Assembly (NCBI RefSeq): GCF_004348825.1
Contig: NZ_SMJU01000007.1
Coordinates: forward strand, 124,001 to 188,000
Reading direction: 5' to 3'
Source of the DNA: Arundinibacter roseus
GTDB taxonomy: Bacteria > Bacteroidota > Bacteroidia > Cytophagales > Spirosomataceae
Length of the DNA stretch: 64,000 nt
The position numbers were made by a program, and so were the translations under genes. Below are positions 17,750 through 27,638 of the stretch, piece by piece. Every line of letters starts with the position of its first letter. Within the stretch, counting starts at the first letter, position 1. The notes beneath the pieces were generated by a model. That model was not told where the DNA came from and made no database searches. It saw only the letters and a program-made list of their open reading frames with translations.

Positions 17750-18681
17750 AGGTATATCATTCTCTGGAAGCATTCCAAAAACTTCCGAATGCCGTGGTCA
17801 CAAGCGGTACTTTTGATGGAGTACATAAAGGTCATCAACAAATACTGAGTCGCTTAATAGAAATCAGTCAAAAAAGACAAGGCCAAACCGTAGTTTTGAC
17901 TTTTTGGCCTCATCCCCGCCTCATTGTTTCTGAAGACAGTCAGGGATTACAATTGCTCAGCACAATTGAAGAGAAAATTGAGCTATTTTCTTCACTCGGC
18001 ATTGATCACCTGATTATTACACCATTTACGAGAGCGTTTTCTGAACTTTCCTCCATAGACTTTATTCAGCAAGTGCTTGTGGATCGGATTGGAACAAAAA
18101 AAATTGTCATTGGCTATGACCATCGATTCGGTCGAAACCGGGAAGGCAGCTTTGACTTTCTGCAAAGGAAAGCACCTTCTTTTGGCTTTGAAGTTGAAGA
18201 AATACCGCGGCAAGACATTGACGCCCTTGCCATCAGTTCCACTCGAATTCGTGCCGCTTTACTACATGGAGAAGTCGAAATTGCTCAGGAATTACTGGGT
18301 AGACCTTACTCGTTTTCCGGCGTTGTGGTAAAAGGAAAGCAGCTTGGCCGTACCTTAGGATTTCCGACAGCAAACATCGAAATCAGAGAAATGTATAAGC
18401 TGATTCCTGCCAATGGAGCCTATGTTATCGAAACAAGTCTGCGTGGAAAACGATATGGAGGTATGCTTAATATTGGCGTTCGGCCAACCGTAGATGGACT
18501 TTCACGCACGATTGAGGCGCATCTATTTGATTTTTCGGGAGATATTTATGGGGAGAAACTCTCGATTCGTTTATTGCATTACCTACGGCCCGAGCAAAAA
18601 TTTGAAAATATTCAGGGATTGATTCAACAATTAGCGGAAGATAAACAATCCGCAATTGACTATTTATCTTCCGTTAACTAA
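17746..18681 (+). CDS. ribF: bifunctional riboflavin kinase/FAD synthetase
   Basis: A 311-residue enzyme making FMN and then FAD. The N-terminal nucleotidyltransferase domain has GTFDGVHKGH (21-30) and the ISSTRIR block near residue 165. The C-terminal flavokinase domain has GRTLGFPTANIE and the LNIGVRPT block. It overlaps truB (ATGA). No FMN riboswitch is possible upstream because the gene begins inside truB. It converges on pheA across the hairpin at 18695-18731. Confidence 0.96.
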   Translation: MKVYHSLEAFQKLPNAVVTSGTFDGVHKGHQQILSRLIEISQKRQGQTVVLTFWPHPRLIVSEDSQGLQLLSTIEEKIELFSSLGIDHLIITPFTRAFSELSSIDFIQQVLVDRIGTKKIVIGYDHRFGRNREGSFDFLQRKAPSFGFEVEEIPRQDIDALAISSTRIRAALLHGEVEIAQELLGRPYSFSGVVVKGKQLGRTLGFPTANIEIREMYKLIPANGAYVIETSLRGKRYGGMLNIGVRPTVDGLSRTIEAHLFDFSGDIYGEKLSIRLLHYLRPEQKFENIQGLIQQLAEDKQSAIDYLSSVN

Positions 18682-18694
18682 TCTTTTTTTGTGC

Positions 18695-18731
18695 GTTATG
18701 TGTGTATTTCCTTAGGAAATACGCACATAAC
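18695..18731. repeat. 17-bp inverted repeat with the pheA stop codon as its loop
   Basis: GTTATGTGTGTATTTCC and GGAAATACGCACATAAC pair over 17 positions with one T-G pair in plus-strand RNA (C-A in minus-strand RNA). The 3-base loop at 18712-18714 is the TAA stop of pheA on the minus strand. There is no T-run on the exit side of either strand, so it is not a classical terminator. Confidence 0.85.
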
Positions 18732-19785
18732 TGCCAAGGACTTTCAGATTATTTCCATGTTTGTCCAAAATTTCCTTCACAGGTACATCTTCGTAATGCC
18801 CTTCAAATTCAACCAAAAACCAATATCGGAAGGAAGACCCCTGCCGCAGCGGACGGCTTTCAATTTTGGTAAGGTTGATACCCCGGTCGTAAAAATCTTT
18901 CAGGAAATCAAATAAAACTCCGGGGCGATGCGTATTTGGCAAATTGGCAATCAGAGTAGTTTTATCTGAATGACTTTTCTGATTTTGGAAGTTTTTTGAA
19001 ATAATCAAAAATCGGGTTCGGTTCTGATCGCTGTCATTAATATTGTCAAACAAAACGGGCACTGCATACAGGCGCGCGGCAATATGCGAACAAATTGCCG
19101 CTGAATCAGGCTCTTGAAAAGCTAGTTTGGCAGCTTTTGAGGTAGATTCCACTGGGATAAGTTCAATATTCTGATCCTCAAAATATTCTCTCAAAAACTT
19201 GCTACACTGCCTGAAGGCAATATCCTTGGAATAAATCCGGCGGATTTGAGATAGCGAGTCCGACTGCGAAACAAACGCAAAGTGAATAGGAAGGAGCAAT
19301 TCTGCCGCAATATGAAGTTCTTTTTCCCGAAGTAAATCCACGGTTTCGCCCACCACACCTTCCTGATTATTCTCAATTGGCACTACCCCAAATCGGGCTC
19401 TTTCGGTTTCTACACTTTCAAAAATCGAATGAATTGTAGGCAAAACGAGGTATTCACTCATTCCGCCAAACCGACTTTCGGCAGCCTGATGCGTAAAGCT
19501 ACCTTCGGGTCCCAAATAGGCAATTCGCTCTGGTAATTCAAGGTTTCGGGCTACGGCAAAAATTTCCAGAAATATTGCATCGATCGCATTGCGGCTAAGC
19601 AACCCCTTGTTTTGCCTGTCCAAGCGGTCAAGAATCTGCTTTTCCCGTTCGGGGCGATAAATAATTGTTTGTTGAGAGCGTTTCAGTTCTCCAACCTGTT
19701 TGACATACGTCATGCGCTCGCTGAGCAATTCTAGCAGCTGATCGTCGATGCTATCAATTCGTTTTCTTAATTCTTGTAATTCCAC
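18712..19785 (-). CDS. pheA: bifunctional chorismate mutase/prephenate dehydratase
   Basis: A 357-residue P-protein of phenylalanine synthesis. Domains in order are chorismate mutase (about 1-85, with LRKRIDSIDDQLLELLSERM), prephenate dehydratase (about 93-268, with YLGPEGSFTHQAA and the TRFLIIS block) and an ACT domain (about 280-355, with IESRPLR) for feedback control by phenylalanine. The start codon is GTG at 19785; no upstream alternative exists. It lies 35 bases downstream of parE on the same strand, so they may be co-transcribed. The last codons form half of the hairpin described at 18695. Confidence 0.95.
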   Translation of the reverse strand: MELQELRKRIDSIDDQLLELLSERMTYVKQVGELKRSQQTIIYRPEREKQILDRLDRQNKGLLSRNAIDAIFLEIFAVARNLELPERIAYLGPEGSFTHQAAESRFGGMSEYLVLPTIHSIFESVETERARFGVVPIENNQEGVVGETVDLLREKELHIAAELLLPIHFAFVSQSDSLSQIRRIYSKDIAFRQCSKFLREYFEDQNIELIPVESTSKAAKLAFQEPDSAAICSHIAARLYAVPVLFDNINDSDQNRTRFLIISKNFQNQKSHSDKTTLIANLPNTHRPGVLFDFLKDFYDRGINLTKIESRPLRQGSSFRYWFLVEFEGHYEDVPVKEILDKHGNNLKVLGSYVRIS

Positions 19786-19820
19786 GCTAAAAAAGGAAAG
19801 TAATGCCGGGCTTGTCCCGT

Positions 19821-21695
19821 TCAGGAAATAGCCACCAAATCTTCTATATTTTTTTCTATTTTCAAATTATCAATAATAAACTTCTGCCGATCAGGAGAAT
19901 TTTTACCCATAAAATAGGTCAGCAACTTCTGAATAGACATTTCTTTTTGCAAAATGATCGGTTCTAGATGCATATTTTCACCGATGAAAGTTCCAAATTC
20001 CTCGGGGGAGATTTCACCTAACCCCTTGAAACGGGTAATTTCTGGCTTATTTCCCAGTTTCTGAACCGCCGCTTTTTTTTCTTCTTCGGAGTAACAATAA
20101 ATGGTTTCTTTTTTGTTGCGAACCCGAAACAGGGGTGTTTCAAGGATGTAAAGATGGCCATTCCGAACCAAATCCGGGAAAAATTGCAGGAAAAATGTCA
20201 TGATCAGTAATCGGATGTGCATGCCGTCTACGTCAGCATCCGTCGCAATAACAATTCGGTTGAAACGTAAATTTTCGATACCATTTTCAATATCTAGTGC
20301 ATGTTGCAACAAATTAAATTCCTCGTTTTCATACACTACTTTCTTTGTTAATCCAAAGCAATTCAAGGGTTTACCTCGCAAACTAAAAACGGCCTGAGTC
20401 TGCACGTTTCTTGATTTCGTGATGGAACCACTTGCCGAATCGCCTTCGGTAATAAATAAGGTAGTTTCAAATCGGTCATCATTTTTTGCATCAGTTAAGT
20501 GCTGCCGACAGTCCCGTAGTTTTTTGTTATGGAGATTGGCTTTTTTTGCCCGTTCGTTGGCAAGTTTCTTAATTCCTGCCAATTCCTTACGTTCCCGTTC
20601 TGATTGTTCAATCCTTTTCTTGATGGCATCCCTTGATTCAGGATGCATGTGCAGGTAATTATCAAGATTAGCTTTTACAAAATCATTGATAAATGTCCGC
20701 ACTGTCTGACTTGTCGGATCGGGAGAAATCGTGTTAGAGCCTAGTTTCGTCTTGGTTTGCGACTCAAAAATGGGTTCCTGTACCCGTATCGCAATCGCCG
20801 CCACAATGGAACTCCGCACATCTTCCGGCGCATAATCCTTCCCGAAGTGCTCCCGAATGACCCGAACCACGGATTCGCGAAAAGCTGCCAAATGAGTACC
20901 ACCCTGCGTAGTATATTGTCCATTCACAAATGAATAATATTCTTCACCATATTGGTTACTATGAGTCATTGCCAACTCAATATCATCCCCTTTTAGATGA
21001 ATAATCGGATAACGGATAGTGTCCACATCCGTTTTGTCTCGCAATAAATCGAGAAGTCCATTTTGTGAAAAATATTTTTGACCATTAAAATTGATCGTCA
21101 GACCCGCATTTAAATAGCAATAATTCCAGATCATGCTATCCAAATACTGCGGAATGTACTTGAAGTTTTTAAAGATCAGGTTGTCAGGTTCAAAGGCGAT
21201 AAACGTACCGTTGCGGCCCGAAGCCGTTTCTTCGGACGATTCCTGCATTAACTCGCCTTGTGCAAATTCGGCCCATTTGGTTTTACCATCCCGGTAGGAC
21301 TGTACTTTGAAATAGTTGGACAGAGCGTTTACTGCCTTTGTACCTACACCGTTAAGCCCGACTGATTTTTGAAAAGCCCCACTGTCGTATTTTCCTCCCG
21401 TGTTGATCTTGGAGACACAATCTATGACTTTTCCAAGTGGTATACCCCGTCCGTAATCTCTGACTTCAACCCGATGCTCCGAAATTTTTATTTCGATAGT
21501 TTTTCCATTGCCCATCATATGTTCATCAATGGAATTATCAACTATTTCTTTGACCAGTACATAAATCCCATCATCCACCGAAGCACCGTCGCCCAATTTT
21601 CCGATATACATTCCTGGTCTCAGACGTATATGTTCTTTCCAATCAAGTGACCGAATGCTATTTTCGTCGTACTGAATGTTGTTCAAATCTGCCAT
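19821..21695 (-). CDS. parE: DNA topoisomerase IV subunit B
   Basis: A 624-residue type IIA topoisomerase ATPase subunit. The GHKL domain shows RLRPGMYIG (24-32), [10 protein letters not shown] with E50 and N54, DYGRGIP and [14 protein letters not shown]. The TOPRIM domain has EGDSASG with E417, and DADVDG with D486 and D488 for metal binding. The length and the short C-terminus match ParE-type proteins of Bacteroidota better than GyrB. The partner parC is not in the window. Confidence 0.93.
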   Translation of the reverse strand: MADLNNIQYDENSIRSLDWKEHIRLRPGMYIGKLGDGASVDDGIYVLVKEIVDNSIDEHMMGNGKTIEIKISEHRVEVRDYGRGIPLGKVIDCVSKINTGGKYDSGAFQKSVGLNGVGTKAVNALSNYFKVQSYRDGKTKWAEFAQGELMQESSEETASGRNGTFIAFEPDNLIFKNFKYIPQYLDSMIWNYCYLNAGLTINFNGQKYFSQNGLLDLLRDKTDVDTIRYPIIHLKGDDIELAMTHSNQYGEEYYSFVNGQYTTQGGTHLAAFRESVVRVIREHFGKDYAPEDVRSSIVAAIAIRVQEPIFESQTKTKLGSNTISPDPTSQTVRTFINDFVKANLDNYLHMHPESRDAIKKRIEQSERERKELAGIKKLANERAKKANLHNKKLRDCRQHLTDAKNDDRFETTLFITEGDSASGSITKSRNVQTQAVFSLRGKPLNCFGLTKKVVYENEEFNLLQHALDIENGIENLRFNRIVIATDADVDGMHIRLLIMTFFLQFFPDLVRNGHLYILETPLFRVRNKKETIYCYSEEEKKAAVQKLGNKPEITRFKGLGEISPEEFGTFIGENMHLEPIILQKEMSIQKLLTYFMGKNSPDRQKFIIDNLKIEKNIEDLVAIS

Positions 21696-21838
21696 TAACT
21701 TATACTTAGAATATTAATAAATTGAGAATAGATATGATACCCCTTTTCCTATTCGTTTCCTATGAAGGGAGTATTATTTATTTTCCGAAAAATAGAAATT
21801 CTTTAAAAAAAGGAAAAATCTGATTTACTTTGCCCTTT

Positions 21839-21860
21839 CAAATCTGTCAGTAAAGATTTG
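21839..21860 (+). promoter_or_regulatory. inverted repeat upstream of the polysaccharide operon
   Basis: CAAATCT and AGATTTG form 7-bp arms around 8 bases, 90 bases before the first gene of the locus. A TTTG at 21829-21832 lies 20 bases before AAGATTTG, a weak promoter fit. The site may be an operator or part of the promoter; this is inference. Confidence 0.35.
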
Positions 21861-21949
21861 TACTTTTAAAAGACAAACTCAAAAAACGGAAGGGTACGAT
21901 ACGATTTTTGGCGACTTATTCACATTGTACATTTCACAATTTTCATCCT

Positions 21950-24439
21950 ATGAACTTGAATACCATTGCAAGGTATCAGAAAAATTTTCTGTTTATACCA
22001 ATCCTTTTGTTCTTTTCAATATCCACCGTTTTCTCACAGGTAAATGCTCCTGCTCCCGCCGGAACCCCCAGTGCACCAGCTCCCACCAATACCGGAACAA
22101 CCCAAGGAACTACAAACCAGGGAACTAACGCACCAGCAAATGCTCCCAGAAGTGCCGCCAATCCAACTGCCCCAACAGTTCAGGGTGCCTCAGGAAATGA
22201 TGCGACTGACCTTATCAATAAATCAAAAACGGAAGAAGCCTTAAAAAGCGCCCAGCAAAATGCAGATGCCGCCCAGAATGAAGCAGTATCTGCCGCAGAA
22301 CAGGCAAAAATTGCACTTAGAGAAAAAATCTTTGGGTATTCAATTTTTGCCAATAAGAGTTTTGACCTCATTCCCGATCAGATGATTGCTACTCCCCGCG
22401 ACTACACGATTGGACCGGGAGATAATCTGAACCTTTATATATATGGATATGCTCAGATTCCAGACCTTGAATTATTAGTAAACAGGGATGGCTTTGTTTC
22501 CATTCCAAAAGTGGGGAACGTAAACTTAGGAGGAAAGTCAATTGAAGAAGCACAAAAAATTCTATTAGCTCGATTTTCAAGATTCATTCCCAGTCTGTTA
22601 GGTTCTGGTGGGCAGCCTGCTCCTACCAAATTAATGCTCAGCCTTGGTCAAATCCGATCCATAAAAGTTTTCGTAACAGGAGAAGTTATTAACCCCGGAG
22701 TATATGAACTAACGTCTCTATCTTCTGCCTTCAACGCGCTCTATCAGGCAGGGGGCCCAAACGAAATCGGTTCTTTCCGTGAAGTACGGGTAATCAGAAA
22801 CAATAAGGTAGTGTCGAAATTTGACATCTATGATTATCTGATTGAAGGCACGCTTGATGGCGATATTCGGGTACAAGACAATGATAATATTAATGTAGGA
22901 TACTACAAAAAGAGGATCGAAGTAACAGGGAACGTCAAGCGTCCTGGCATTTTTGAAGCAAAAGCCTCCGAAAAACTTAGTGATATCCTTAGATATGCGG
23001 GCGGATTTACGGATAATGCTTATCAAGGTTTGGTAAAAGTGTATCGTATAACCAATCGGGAACGTAAGATTTTGGATGTTTCAAGCGACAAATTTGACAC
23101 ATTTGAGCTTTCTACGGGCGATGAGGTGATTGTGGAAACTGTACTTGACCGTTTTGAGAATATTGTTACGATTGAAGGCGCAGTGATGCGCCCCGGTGAA
23201 TATTCCGTTGATAATAACCCAACACTCAAAACACTTCTGAAAAATGCACAGGGATTGCGCGAAGATGCTTTCACTGGACGCGTAACAGTTACCCGCACCC
23301 GCGAAGACCAATCGGTTGTCAGTATTCCACTAAATTTGACTGACCTATTCAATAATACGGTACCTGATCTGGAACTGACCCGATTGGATCTGGTAACAGT
23401 TCCCTCAAAATTTGACATGGCAGAGCAATCTACCGTACATATTCAAGGGGAAGTAAACAACACCCAAATTGGTGATAATGGAGGAAACTTTCCCTACATG
23501 GCCAATATGACGCTGGAAGATCTGCTGGTGAAAGCTGGCGGATTCAAGGAATCAGCAGCTTCACAAGTAGAGGTTGTGCGCAGGGTTCGGGACTCTAATG
23601 CACAGGCTGCCGATGCAGCGATTTCCAAAATCTATCGCTTTGATGTTAGCCGTGATTTATCATTAAATGGACAGGCAAGTGGCTTCACACTTATGCCATT
23701 TGATGAGGTAATTGTACGGAAATCACCAAATTATCAGGAGCAACAATTCGTAGCACTGGAAGGTGAAATCCTGAATCCCGGACAGTATGGCATTATGAGT
23801 AAAAATGAAAAAATCACGGATCTTTTACAACGTGCAGGTGGACTTACAGACCTTGCCTATATAAAAGGCGCCACTTTAATTCGGACAACTCCCGTGTCAG
23901 AATTTGAATCCCAACAAACAGCAACTGCTATTGGACAGATCTCTAATGATGTCAAAAACGGAGCCTTCAATATTGGAGGTGGCGGCGAAGTTCGTCAGGA
24001 ATTTATTGGAATTCAATTGGAGAAAATCCTTAAAAATCCGGAATCAAACGATAACCTAATTATTCAGGAAGGAGACATTATTCGTATTCCAAAACGGTTG
24101 GAAACGGTGCAGGTAAAAGGCGAACTTCTGTATCCAACCACTGTAAAATACAATGACAACATGGCGTTTTTGGATTACGTCTCACAATCAGGTGGTTTTA
24201 CGAGGACCTCTTTGAGAAGAAGCGCCTATGTAAAATACCCCAATGGTTCGGTGGATCGTACCCGGAAATTCCTGTTTTTTAATGTGTATCCAAAAGTAGA
24301 ACCCGGCTCAGAAATTTATGTACCGGTTAAAGCAGGCAGTGAATTAACTGCCCAACAGGTACTGCAACAAGGTGTAGCTGTTACTTCCACCCTTATGACC
24401 CTCATTCTTTCTGTTCTTGCCTTCCGCAATATCCGATAA
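21950..24439 (+). CDS. outer-membrane polysaccharide export protein with SLBB repeats (Wza/KpsD-like)
   Basis: An 829-residue protein from the ATG at 21950; a longer in-frame start has no signal peptide. The signal peptide (about 1-30, ending VFSQ) lacks a lipobox Cys, unlike Wza. A region rich in Pro, Ala and Thr (about 31-80) and an Ala/Glu/Gln-rich helix follow. Next come the Poly_export domain (DYTIGPGDNLNLYIYG) and six SLBB repeats with cores such as VFVTGEVINPG, IEVTGNVKRPG, VTIEGAVMRPG and VALEGEILNPG. A hydrophobic C-terminal helix (TSTLMTLILSVLAF) ends it. It would form the periplasmic and outer-membrane conduit for the polymer. It is the first gene of the locus; the co-polymerase gene follows after 12 bases. 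Confidence 0.9.
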   Translation: MNLNTIARYQKNFLFIPILLFFSISTVFSQVNAPAPAGTPSAPAPTNTGTTQGTTNQGTNAPANAPRSAANPTAPTVQGASGNDATDLINKSKTEEALKSAQQNADAAQNEAVSAAEQAKIALREKIFGYSIFANKSFDLIPDQMIATPRDYTIGPGDNLNLYIYGYAQIPDLELLVNRDGFVSIPKVGNVNLGGKSIEEAQKILLARFSRFIPSLLGSGGQPAPTKLMLSLGQIRSIKVFVTGEVINPGVYELTSLSSAFNALYQAGGPNEIGSFREVRVIRNNKVVSKFDIYDYLIEGTLDGDIRVQDNDNINVGYYKKRIEVTGNVKRPGIFEAKASEKLSDILRYAGGFTDNAYQGLVKVYRITNRERKILDVSSDKFDTFELSTGDEVIVETVLDRFENIVTIEGAVMRPGEYSVDNNPTLKTLLKNAQGLREDAFTGRVTVTRTREDQSVVSIPLNLTDLFNNTVPDLELTRLDLVTVPSKFDMAEQSTVHIQGEVNNTQIGDNGGNFPYMANMTLEDLLVKAGGFKESAASQVEVVRRVRDSNAQAADAAISKIYRFDVSRDLSLNGQASGFTLMPFDEVIVRKSPNYQEQQFVALEGEILNPGQYGIMSKNEKITDLLQRAGGLTDLAYIKGATLIRTTPVSEFESQQTATAIGQISNDVKNGAFNIGGGGEVRQEFIGIQLEKILKNPESNDNLIIQEGDIIRIPKRLETVQVKGELLYPTTVKYNDNMAFLDYVSQSGGFTRTSLRRSAYVKYPNGSVDRTRKFLFFNVYPKVEPGSEIYVPVKAGSELTAQQVLQQGVAVTSTLMTLILSVLAFRNIR

Positions 24440-24451
24440 CATAAACCTATT

Positions 24452-25528
24452 ATGCCACAAGTAGTAAATCAATCAATACCCGAAGATCAGATTTCACCGA
24501 AGCTGGTTCTTCTCAAAATAGTTTCAGTAAAGGACTCGCTCGTAAAAAATTGGAAACTGATTCTGCTTTTTTGTGTCATTGGATATGGAATTGGGTTTGC
24601 ACTGGATTTGTATCTAAAAAAACGGGATCAATACCAGGCAACCGTACTTTTCAATCTGGGTTCAGGCGGTGGATCTACTGGCGGAATTGGCGATGTAGCC
24701 GGCCTTTTGGGATTGGGCTCTACGCCTGACGCCAATATATTTACCGGCGAAAACTTCTTCTATTTTGTTAAATCCCGACCAGTAGTGGAACGGGCACTTA
24801 TGAAAGAAGTTGAGGTTGGTTCAAAGAAGATGTTACTTGCCAACTTTTACATCGATTCAAGTGCGATTTTGGAAAATGAATGGAAAGAAAATGAAAAACT
24901 TCAAAATTTTCATTTTACAAAAAACGACCCCAAAGAGTTCAACATGCAGGAACGCCTGGCTCTCAATGATGTTTTAGAGCGTATTCGGGTAGGTACTGAT
25001 GTTTATCAACCTGATCGTAAATCTTCCTTTATAATGATTCAGGTGACCATCGAAAATCCACTTCTTTCAGAAACCTGGGCAAATATCTTACTTGAAACCG
25101 TGGAAGAGGTTTATACAGAAAATCAAACATCCAAAACCCGGCGGACGCTCAATTTGCTACAAAACCGTGCTGATTCGCTTTCCCGAATCCTTGGCGGAAC
25201 CGAAAACAGATTGGCCCGTCAAATTGATTATAGTACCAATATCGTCGATCCCGTTGGTAAAGTTCAGGTAAATCGTCTGCAAAGAAGCTCGGAATTTGTG
25301 CAGCAGCTGTATATGGAAGCCATGCGGAATGTAGAAGCCATGAAGGTATCTTTGGTTCGCGAAGCTCCACTTTTCACGATTATTGAGCCGGTAAAGAATC
25401 CCGTGGATCGTAAATCGGACGAAGGTAAAAGAGCTCAGATTGGTTTACTGCTAGGTTTGCTTTTAGCCTTAGTTTTTATCTATTTTAAAAGTGTCTACGC
25501 TGCGATCATGAGTGATCCAAGGGCCTAA
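24452..25528 (+). CDS. polysaccharide co-polymerase, Wzz/KpsE-like
   Basis: A 358-residue inner-membrane protein with two helices (about 36-53 and 328-348) around a large, helix-rich periplasmic domain. Residues before the second helix (FTIIEPVKNPVDRKSDEGKR) contain the Pro-rich motif of Wzz-type proteins. There is no cytoplasmic tyrosine-kinase domain. In ABC-type capsule systems such proteins (KpsE, PCP-3) bridge the transporter and the outer-membrane channel, which fits its place between the SLBB protein and the ABC permease. A role in chain length control is possible. Confidence 0.85.
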   Translation: MPQVVNQSIPEDQISPKLVLLKIVSVKDSLVKNWKLILLFCVIGYGIGFALDLYLKKRDQYQATVLFNLGSGGGSTGGIGDVAGLLGLGSTPDANIFTGENFFYFVKSRPVVERALMKEVEVGSKKMLLANFYIDSSAILENEWKENEKLQNFHFTKNDPKEFNMQERLALNDVLERIRVGTDVYQPDRKSSFIMIQVTIENPLLSETWANILLETVEEVYTENQTSKTRRTLNLLQNRADSLSRILGGTENRLARQIDYSTNIVDPVGKVQVNRLQRSSEFVQQLYMEAMRNVEAMKVSLVREAPLFTIIEPVKNPVDRKSDEGKRAQIGLLLGLLLALVFIYFKSVYAAIMSDPRA

Positions 25529-25533
25529 ATTCT

Positions 25534-26361
25534 ATGAGTTATCGTATTACTATAAAAGCGGGCGGGTCAGAAAAAGACTATTGGAAGGATCTATGGAGAA
25601 ACCGTCAGTTGCTCTGGATTCTTGCCAAACGGGACATTTCGGTTCGGTATAAACAAACATTGCTTGGCATTGCATGGAGCGTCATTCGCCCCTTGATGAC
25701 TATGCTCGTAATGGCCGTAGTGTTTAGTTTTATTGCCCGGCTACCCGGCGATCCCGGAATCCCCTATCCACTCATGATTTTGGGCGGATTGACCATTTGG
25801 ACATTTTTTTCCAATGCGTTTGGACAGGTCAGCAATAGCGTACTCATTAATTCAAATCTGGTATCCAAAGTTTACTTTCCCCGGCTTTTCATGCCGCTAA
25901 GCGCTGTCTCGGTGAGTTTCATCGATTTCCTGATTTCGCTTGTACTCTTTATTTGCCTAAGTTTTTACTACAACTATCCGCCAAGTATAAATATAATTTT
26001 CCTGCCCTTTTTCATCGTTTTGACTTTCATTACGTCCATGGGCTTTGGACTATTCTTTGCGGTGATCAACGTTCGTTTTCGCGACATTGCTCAGTTGGTT
26101 CCCTTCATAATTCAGGTCGGCATGTACATTTGCCCAATCGCATACAGCAGCCGACTTGTTGAGGGGAAATGGTTCTATAAATTTTATATCATGAACCCGG
26201 TCGTTGGAATTGTGGATGGTTTTAAATGGTGCCTTTTGGGAGACAATGCCTACTTTGATCCCAATAGCCTCTATTCCACATTAATCATTTCAATACTAGC
26301 ATTGTTGCTGTCCGTTATGTACTTTCGTAAGAAAGAAAACACCTTTGTCGACAATATCTGA
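25534..26361 (+). CDS. ABC-2 type polysaccharide export permease (Wzm/KpsM-like)
   Basis: A 275-residue inner-membrane protein with six hydrophobic segments. It starts with an amphipathic stretch (KDLWRNRQLLWILAKRDISVRYKQTLLGIAWSVIRPL) diagnostic of the Wzm/TagG/KpsM family, and has MNPVVGIVDGFKWCLLG near the end. With the ATPase encoded 17 bases downstream it would move the lipid-linked glycan from the cytoplasm to the periplasm. Confidence 0.94.
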   Translation: MSYRITIKAGGSEKDYWKDLWRNRQLLWILAKRDISVRYKQTLLGIAWSVIRPLMTMLVMAVVFSFIARLPGDPGIPYPLMILGGLTIWTFFSNAFGQVSNSVLINSNLVSKVYFPRLFMPLSAVSVSFIDFLISLVLFICLSFYYNYPPSINIIFLPFFIVLTFITSMGFGLFFAVINVRFRDIAQLVPFIIQVGMYICPIAYSSRLVEGKWFYKFYIMNPVVGIVDGFKWCLLGDNAYFDPNSLYSTLIISILALLLSVMYFRKKENTFVDNI

Positions 26362-26378
26362 TAGAGTTTCTATTGCCT

Positions 26379-27638
26379 ATGCACGTCATATCAGCTGAGA
26401 ATATCAGCAAAAAATATATTATTGATCACCAACGTTCGCGTAAATCGTCGAGTTTAAAGGACGCGTTTTCAAATACGTTTGAACAACTATTTTCCAGGGA
26501 AAAGAAAGATTCGGACTTTAAGGAAAAGGAAGAATTCTGGGCGTTAAAAGATGTCAGCTTTACAATTGATCAGGGCGACCGCATCGGGATTGTAGGACAT
26601 AATGGCGCCGGGAAATCGACACTGCTAAAAATCCTCAGCCGGATTACCGATCCAACAACCGGTCAGGTAACAATTGATGGACGAGTCGCAAGTCTTCTGG
26701 AAGTAGGTACAGGCTTTCATCCAGAACTTACCGGACGAGAAAATATTTTCCTTAACGGCGCAATCCTTGGAATGGACAAAAGTGAAATCAAAAGATCGTT
26801 TGATGCGATCGTTGATTTTGCCGGAGTAGAAAAATTTCTTGATACGCCCGTGAAACGCTATTCGTCCGGGATGTACGTGCGTTTGGGATTTGCCATTGCT
26901 GCTCATTTGGAACCTGAAATTATGATTATCGATGAGGTATTGGCCGTTGGTGATGCTGAATTTCAGAAAAAATGCCTGGGGAAAATGAGGGACGTCTCCG
27001 AAAGTGGCCGTACGCTACTTTTTGTGAGTCATAATCTCACGGCAATTCAGGCCTTATGTAACAAATCATTCTTTTTTGAAAAAGGGCAACTGATAGATCA
27101 GGGAGAAACTACGCACATTGTAACGACTTATCTGAGCAGGGTATCACAAAAAAGGCTCGAAAGAAGCTGGGAAGATGTGAACTCAGCTCCCGGAAATGAT
27201 CAGGTTCGTGTAAAGAGTTTCCGGATTCTTCCTGAATACGTCGACAATCTCATACATATAGATGTTCGAACACCAATGCAGGTACAGTTTGAATTCTGGA
27301 ATATGGTAGATCAGGCTCGCCTGAATTTAAGCCTGCATTTATATTCATACACCGGCGAATGTATCTTCAACGTTGGAACTTCTTCGCAACCTTTTGACAA
27401 AGGGCTCATCACGGGTGCTCTCGAAATTCCGGGACATTTTTTGAACGATGGTTCCTATGTGATTTCAATCATGGTAGTGAAAGATACAAGTTCCGTCATT
27501 TACAATATGGAAGAAGCCCTCACTTTTGACGTCGAAGATTATCGTGAAAACGTAAGTTGGTACGGAAAATGGCCGGGCTATATTCGCCCTCAATTAAATT
27601 TTTCACTGAGACAAACCGAAAACGTAGTGAATGATTAA
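26379..27638 (+). CDS. polysaccharide export ATPase with C-terminal domain (Wzt-like)
   Basis: A 419-residue protein; the ATG at 26379 is chosen over an in-frame TTG at 26373. The nucleotide-binding domain has Walker A GHNGAGKST (73-81), the signature YSSGMYVRL and Walker B IMIIDEVLAVGD. Residues about 255-415 form an immunoglobulin-like Wzt_C domain, which in Wzt of E. coli O8/O9a recognises the finished O-chain end. Capsule ATPases of the KpsT type lack it, so the exporter may check the polymer's terminal group. The stop overlaps the next gene by 8 bases. Confidence 0.93.
   Translation: MHVISAENISKKYIIDHQRSRKSSSLKDAFSNTFEQLFSREKKDSDFKEKEEFWALKDVSFTIDQGDRIGIVGHNGAGKSTLLKILSRITDPTTGQVTIDGRVASLLEVGTGFHPELTGRENIFLNGAILGMDKSEIKRSFDAIVDFAGVEKFLDTPVKRYSSGMYVRLGFAIAAHLEPEIMIIDEVLAVGDAEFQKKCLGKMRDVSESGRTLLFVSHNLTAIQALCNKSFFFEKGQLIDQGETTHIVTTYLSRVSQKRLERSWEDVNSAPGNDQVRVKSFRILPEYVDNLIHIDVRTPMQVQFEFWNMVDQARLNLSLHLYSYTGECIFNVGTSSQPFDKGLITGALEIPGHFLNDGSYVISIMVVKDTSSVIYNMEEALTFDVEDYRENVSWYGKWPGYIRPQLNFSLRQTENVVND

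Noticed and set aside
18695-18731. Ordinary rho-independent terminator of ribF or pheA
   Set aside because: There is no run of T after the hairpin on either strand; the T-run on the plus strand lies before it.
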